Below are positions 15,831 to 17,900 of a stretch of 17,900 nucleotides of DNA, in pieces. The notes under the pieces were generated by a model. That model saw only the letters and a list, made by a program, of their open reading frames with translations. It made no database searches and was not told the DNA's origin. The stretch spans positions 1 through 17,900 of the forward strand of contig RZYP01000030.1 in assembly GCA_009930275.1 (NCBI GenBank), given 5' to 3'. This DNA comes from Negativicutes bacterium. GTDB taxonomy: Bacteria; Bacillota_C; Negativicutes; Acidaminococcales; Acidaminococcaceae. Made by a program: the position numbers and the translations under genes. The stretch's first letter is position 1. Each line of letters opens with the position of its first letter.

Positions 15831-15859
15831 ATTATAAAAAGCTAACAATTTAAATGCAA
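15831..15859 (-). promoter_or_regulatory. Promoter of the candidate small RNA
   Basis: On the minus strand TTGCAT (15854-15859), a 17-base spacer, and a perfect TATAAT (15831-15836). This is among the best promoters in the window, yet no gene follows within 340 bases. Predicted start near 15825. Confidence 0.7.
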
Positions 15860-15901
15860 CATTTTTAAAATTTCAATCACAAGCTCCTTAATCCTATTTA
15901 A

Positions 15902-17074
15902 CTATTTGTCCTCGAGGTGTTTAACTGAAGCTCTATCCATATCAAACGCCCTGATAAGTTCTGTAACAGCCTGACTAGGTGAAATTACGCTGTTAAGAAC
16001 TGCCTGCATAACAGCAGGGATGCGTCCTTTAATTAAAGGGTCATCATAAAATAGGTTGTGCAAATGTTCATCAATCATGCTATTTACCCAAGAAAGCACC
16101 TGTTTTTGTCGCCTCTTTTTAAAGACACCAGACTTCTTAGTCAATTGAGAAAAAGCTTGAATTACATCCCACAATTCTTTAAGGCCAGTTTTCTTAATGG
16201 CGGAGCAATGATAAGCATGAGTCTTCCAGCCCTCGGTTGCAGGACGAATGAATTCTGCCATTCGTTCATACTCGCCTTGCGCTACAATCGCTCTATTAAG
16301 ATTATCTCCATCCGCCTTATTAACTACAATAGCATCAGCCAATTCCATAATACCTTTTTTTATTCCTTGGAGATCATCGCCTGCCCCTGTCAGCACGATC
16401 AGCATAAAGAAATCTACCATAGAACGCACCGTTGTTTCAGATTGTCCTACGCCAACAGTCTCTACCAAAATAACATCACAACCAGCAGCTTCACACAAAA
16501 GCATGGTTTCTCGACTTTTACGCGCTACGCCGCCTAAAGTACCTTTCGCCGGTGATGGTCTGATAAAACAATTTGGTTCACGAGAAAGCATCTGCATTCT
16601 GGTCTTATCACCCAAGATAGAGCCACCGGTAATTGAGCTTGTAGGATCTACAGCTAAAACCGCTACACGATGACCAGAAGAACAAAGCATCTGCCCGAAG
16701 GCCTCTATAAACGTACTCTTACCAGCACCCGGGACGCCTGTGATGCCAATTCGCAAAGCATTACCTGTACGAGGTAATAGAGCCTGCAATACTCTTTGCG
16801 CTTTATCAAAATCCTTGGGTGCATTGCTTTCAATTAAGGTAATAGCCTGGGAGAGCATCATACGATCTCCCTCGCTCACACCTTTGACCAATTCCTCTGC
16901 AGTGTAACGACGCCTCAAGGGGAAGCTTTTTATAGCGACAGCAGGAATTATTTTTTCTTCTGTTACGCTATTGATATTACTGTCAATACCACTCATTACC
17001 GAGCAAGCAAATTCAGGATTCTTTTTTATTGGAACCCAACTAGGTCTGGAATCTTTTTCGCCCAAATCAGGCAT
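15902..17074 (-). CDS. meaB: Methylmalonyl-CoA mutase-associated GTPase MeaB
   Basis: A G3E-family GTPase that guards methylmalonyl-CoA mutase: it gates adenosylcobalamin loading and protects the enzyme from inactivation. It has 390 residues. Walker A is GVPGAGKST (113-121); AVDPTSSITGGSILGDKTRM (about 141-160) and ETVGVGQSE (205-213) follow; NKAD (252-255) gives guanine specificity. Characterised members have about 330 residues; the conserved helical start (YTAEELVKGVSEGDR) begins only at about residue 57, so there is an extra ~50-residue N-terminus of unknown role. ATG 17074 is preceded by GAGGTGATAG and lies 10 bases after the mutase stop; the frame continues upstream inside the mutase gene, which I reject. 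No hairpin terminator directly follows it. Confidence 0.93.
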   Translation of the reverse strand: MPDLGEKDSRPSWVPIKKNPEFACSVMSGIDSNINSVTEEKIIPAVAIKSFPLRRRYTAEELVKGVSEGDRMMLSQAITLIESNAPKDFDKAQRVLQALLPRTGNALRIGITGVPGAGKSTFIEAFGQMLCSSGHRVAVLAVDPTSSITGGSILGDKTRMQMLSREPNCFIRPSPAKGTLGGVARKSRETMLLCEAAGCDVILVETVGVGQSETTVRSMVDFFMLIVLTGAGDDLQGIKKGIMELADAIVVNKADGDNLNRAIVAQGEYERMAEFIRPATEGWKTHAYHCSAIKKTGLKELWDVIQAFSQLTKKSGVFKKRRQKQVLSWVNSMIDEHLHNLFYDDPLIKGRIPAVMQAVLNSVISPSQAVTELIRAFDMDRASVKHLEDK

Positions 17075-17084
17075 TCCTATCACC

Positions 17085-17900
17085 TCAGCCTTCTTTTGCC
17101 TCTTCCTTCGAACGCTTAACCAGCATTTCCAATAACTGAGTGCAGCATTTAGGAATATTGGTACCAGGTCCAAAGATTGCAGCCGCACCATGTTCATAGA
17201 GGTAATCATAATCTTGTGCAGGAATTACACCGCCAATACAAACCAAGATATCTTCACGGCCATGTTTCTTCAATTCTTCAACCAGAGCAGGAAGCAAAGT
17301 CTTATGTCCTGCTGCCAAAGAAGAGAAGCCAACCATATGCACGTCATTATCTACTGCGTCTTGCGCGGTTTCTTCCGGAGTTTGGAACAAAGGACCTACG
17401 TCAACGTCCCAGCCCATGTCCGCGAAGGAAGTTGCCAGTACTTTCTGTCCTCGATCATGTCCATCCTGCCCCATCTTAGCCAAGAAGATACGCGGACGAC
17501 GACCTTCAATCTTTTCAAATTCATTAGCAAGTTTATTAGCTTCTTCTAATTCACCGCTGCCGCTTAATTCGCTTGAATATACACCGGAAACCGTATGAAT
17601 AACAGCATTAAATCGACCAGAGACCTTTTCAACAGCATCAGAAATTTCACCCAATGACGCGCGGTCACGGGCTGCTTGTACAGCCATTTCCAAAAGATTA
17701 CCATTGTCGCGGCTTTCAGCAGCTTTGGTGATTGCTTCCAAATCGCGCCTTACTTTGTCATTATCACGTTCGCTTCTTAATTTCTCCAGACGCTTGATTT
17801 GAGCATTGCGTACCGCAGTATTATCGATGGACAATACATTCAAAGGATCCTCTTTGGCGAGACGATATTTGTTCAAACCAACGATGGTCTCTTTGCCGCT
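17085..17900 (-). CDS. mutB: Methylmalonyl-CoA mutase large subunit, C-terminal part only
   Basis: The adenosylcobalamin enzyme that interconverts succinyl-CoA and methylmalonyl-CoA, central to propionate formation or use. Only the last ~271 residues are in the window; the 5' end lies beyond base 17900, and the frame stays open through it. The cobalamin-binding domain is intact: KMGQDGHDRG has the D-x-H-x-x-G motif whose histidine binds cobalt from below, followed by the expected GFSSLAAGHKTLLP and CIGGVIPAQDYDYL segments. The upstream part (AVQAARDRASLGEISDAVEK) is the linker after the TIM barrel, typical for the large catalytic chain. It is followed after 10 bases by meaB. A closely related acyl-CoA mutase (for example isobutyryl- or ethylmalonyl-CoA mutase) is possible because the substrate-binding barrel is not seen, but the meaB pairing fits best. 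Confidence 0.9.
   Translation of the reverse strand, partial: SGKETIVGLNKYRLAKEDPLNVLSIDNTAVRNAQIKRLEKLRSERDNDKVRRDLEAITKAAESRDNGNLLEMAVQAARDRASLGEISDAVEKVSGRFNAVIHTVSGVYSSELSGSGELEEANKLANEFEKIEGRRPRIFLAKMGQDGHDRGQKVLATSFADMGWDVDVGPLFQTPEETAQDAVDNDVHMVGFSSLAAGHKTLLPALVEELKKHGREDILVCIGGVIPAQDYDYLYEHGAAAIFGPGTNIPKCCTQLLEMLVKRSKEEAKEG

Noticed and set aside
15861..15901. AAGGAG with a nearby GTG, a possible 12-codon gene after meaB
   Set aside because: Spacing of only three bases and overlap with the -35 box make this likely chance.
17075..17209. 45-codon longer MeaB frame inside the mutase gene
   Set aside because: It would overlap the conserved cobalamin domain out of frame; ATG 17074 after GAGGTG fits the operon spacing.

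Overview
This window comes from an anaerobic, moderately AT-rich bacterium of the Bacillota type. A member of the Negativicutes is my best guess. The clues are strong AGGAGG-like ribosome sites, Firmicutes-style intrinsic terminators, addB-addA gene order, a Gls24/Asp23 protein, and a methylmalonyl-CoA mutase with its MeaB chaperone, as in propionate-forming lineages. The lineage call is inference; no rRNA is present. All genes but one lie on the minus strand.

Reading in the direction of transcription (from high to low coordinates): the right end (15902-17900) holds the 3' end of a methylmalonyl-CoA mutase gene followed by meaB. The 414-base gap after it is not empty. It has a well-formed promoter, about 250 bases of structured non-coding sequence, and a 20-bp hairpin terminator, which together look like a small RNA gene. 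Next come a ferredoxin-nitroreductase gene (14678-15487) closed by a terminator, a sodium:solute symporter gene (13209-14582), a Gls24/Asp23 gene, a terminator, an HD-domain phosphohydrolase gene, another terminator, and the overlapping addB-addA pair (5562-11946) for double-strand break repair. Both AddA and AddB carry cysteine patterns expected for an iron-sulfur nuclease domain.

The only plus-strand gene (4893-5561) encodes a UPF0173 metallo-beta-lactamase-fold hydrolase. Its stop codon abuts the addA stop codon, and its terminator lies inside the addA coding sequence. It diverges from a second symporter gene (3300-4724), which is followed by a secreted glucosaminidase gene (2461-3276) and a terminator.

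The left end (1-2328) is a tight trmL-queD-folE2-folP cluster. FolE2 (GTP to dihydroneopterin triphosphate) and FolP (dihydropteroate synthase) are folate enzymes. The QueD-like protein has both the QueD cysteine and the adjacent glutamate of the folate-bypass PTPS-III type, and no folB is seen here, so it probably serves folate synthesis and perhaps queuosine as well. FolP runs off the left edge.

No insertion sequence, phage gene, CRISPR array, tRNA or rRNA was found. The window is mostly ordinary chromosomal genes; the most interesting items are the candidate small RNA, the dual-motif QueD, and the double iron-sulfur AddAB.
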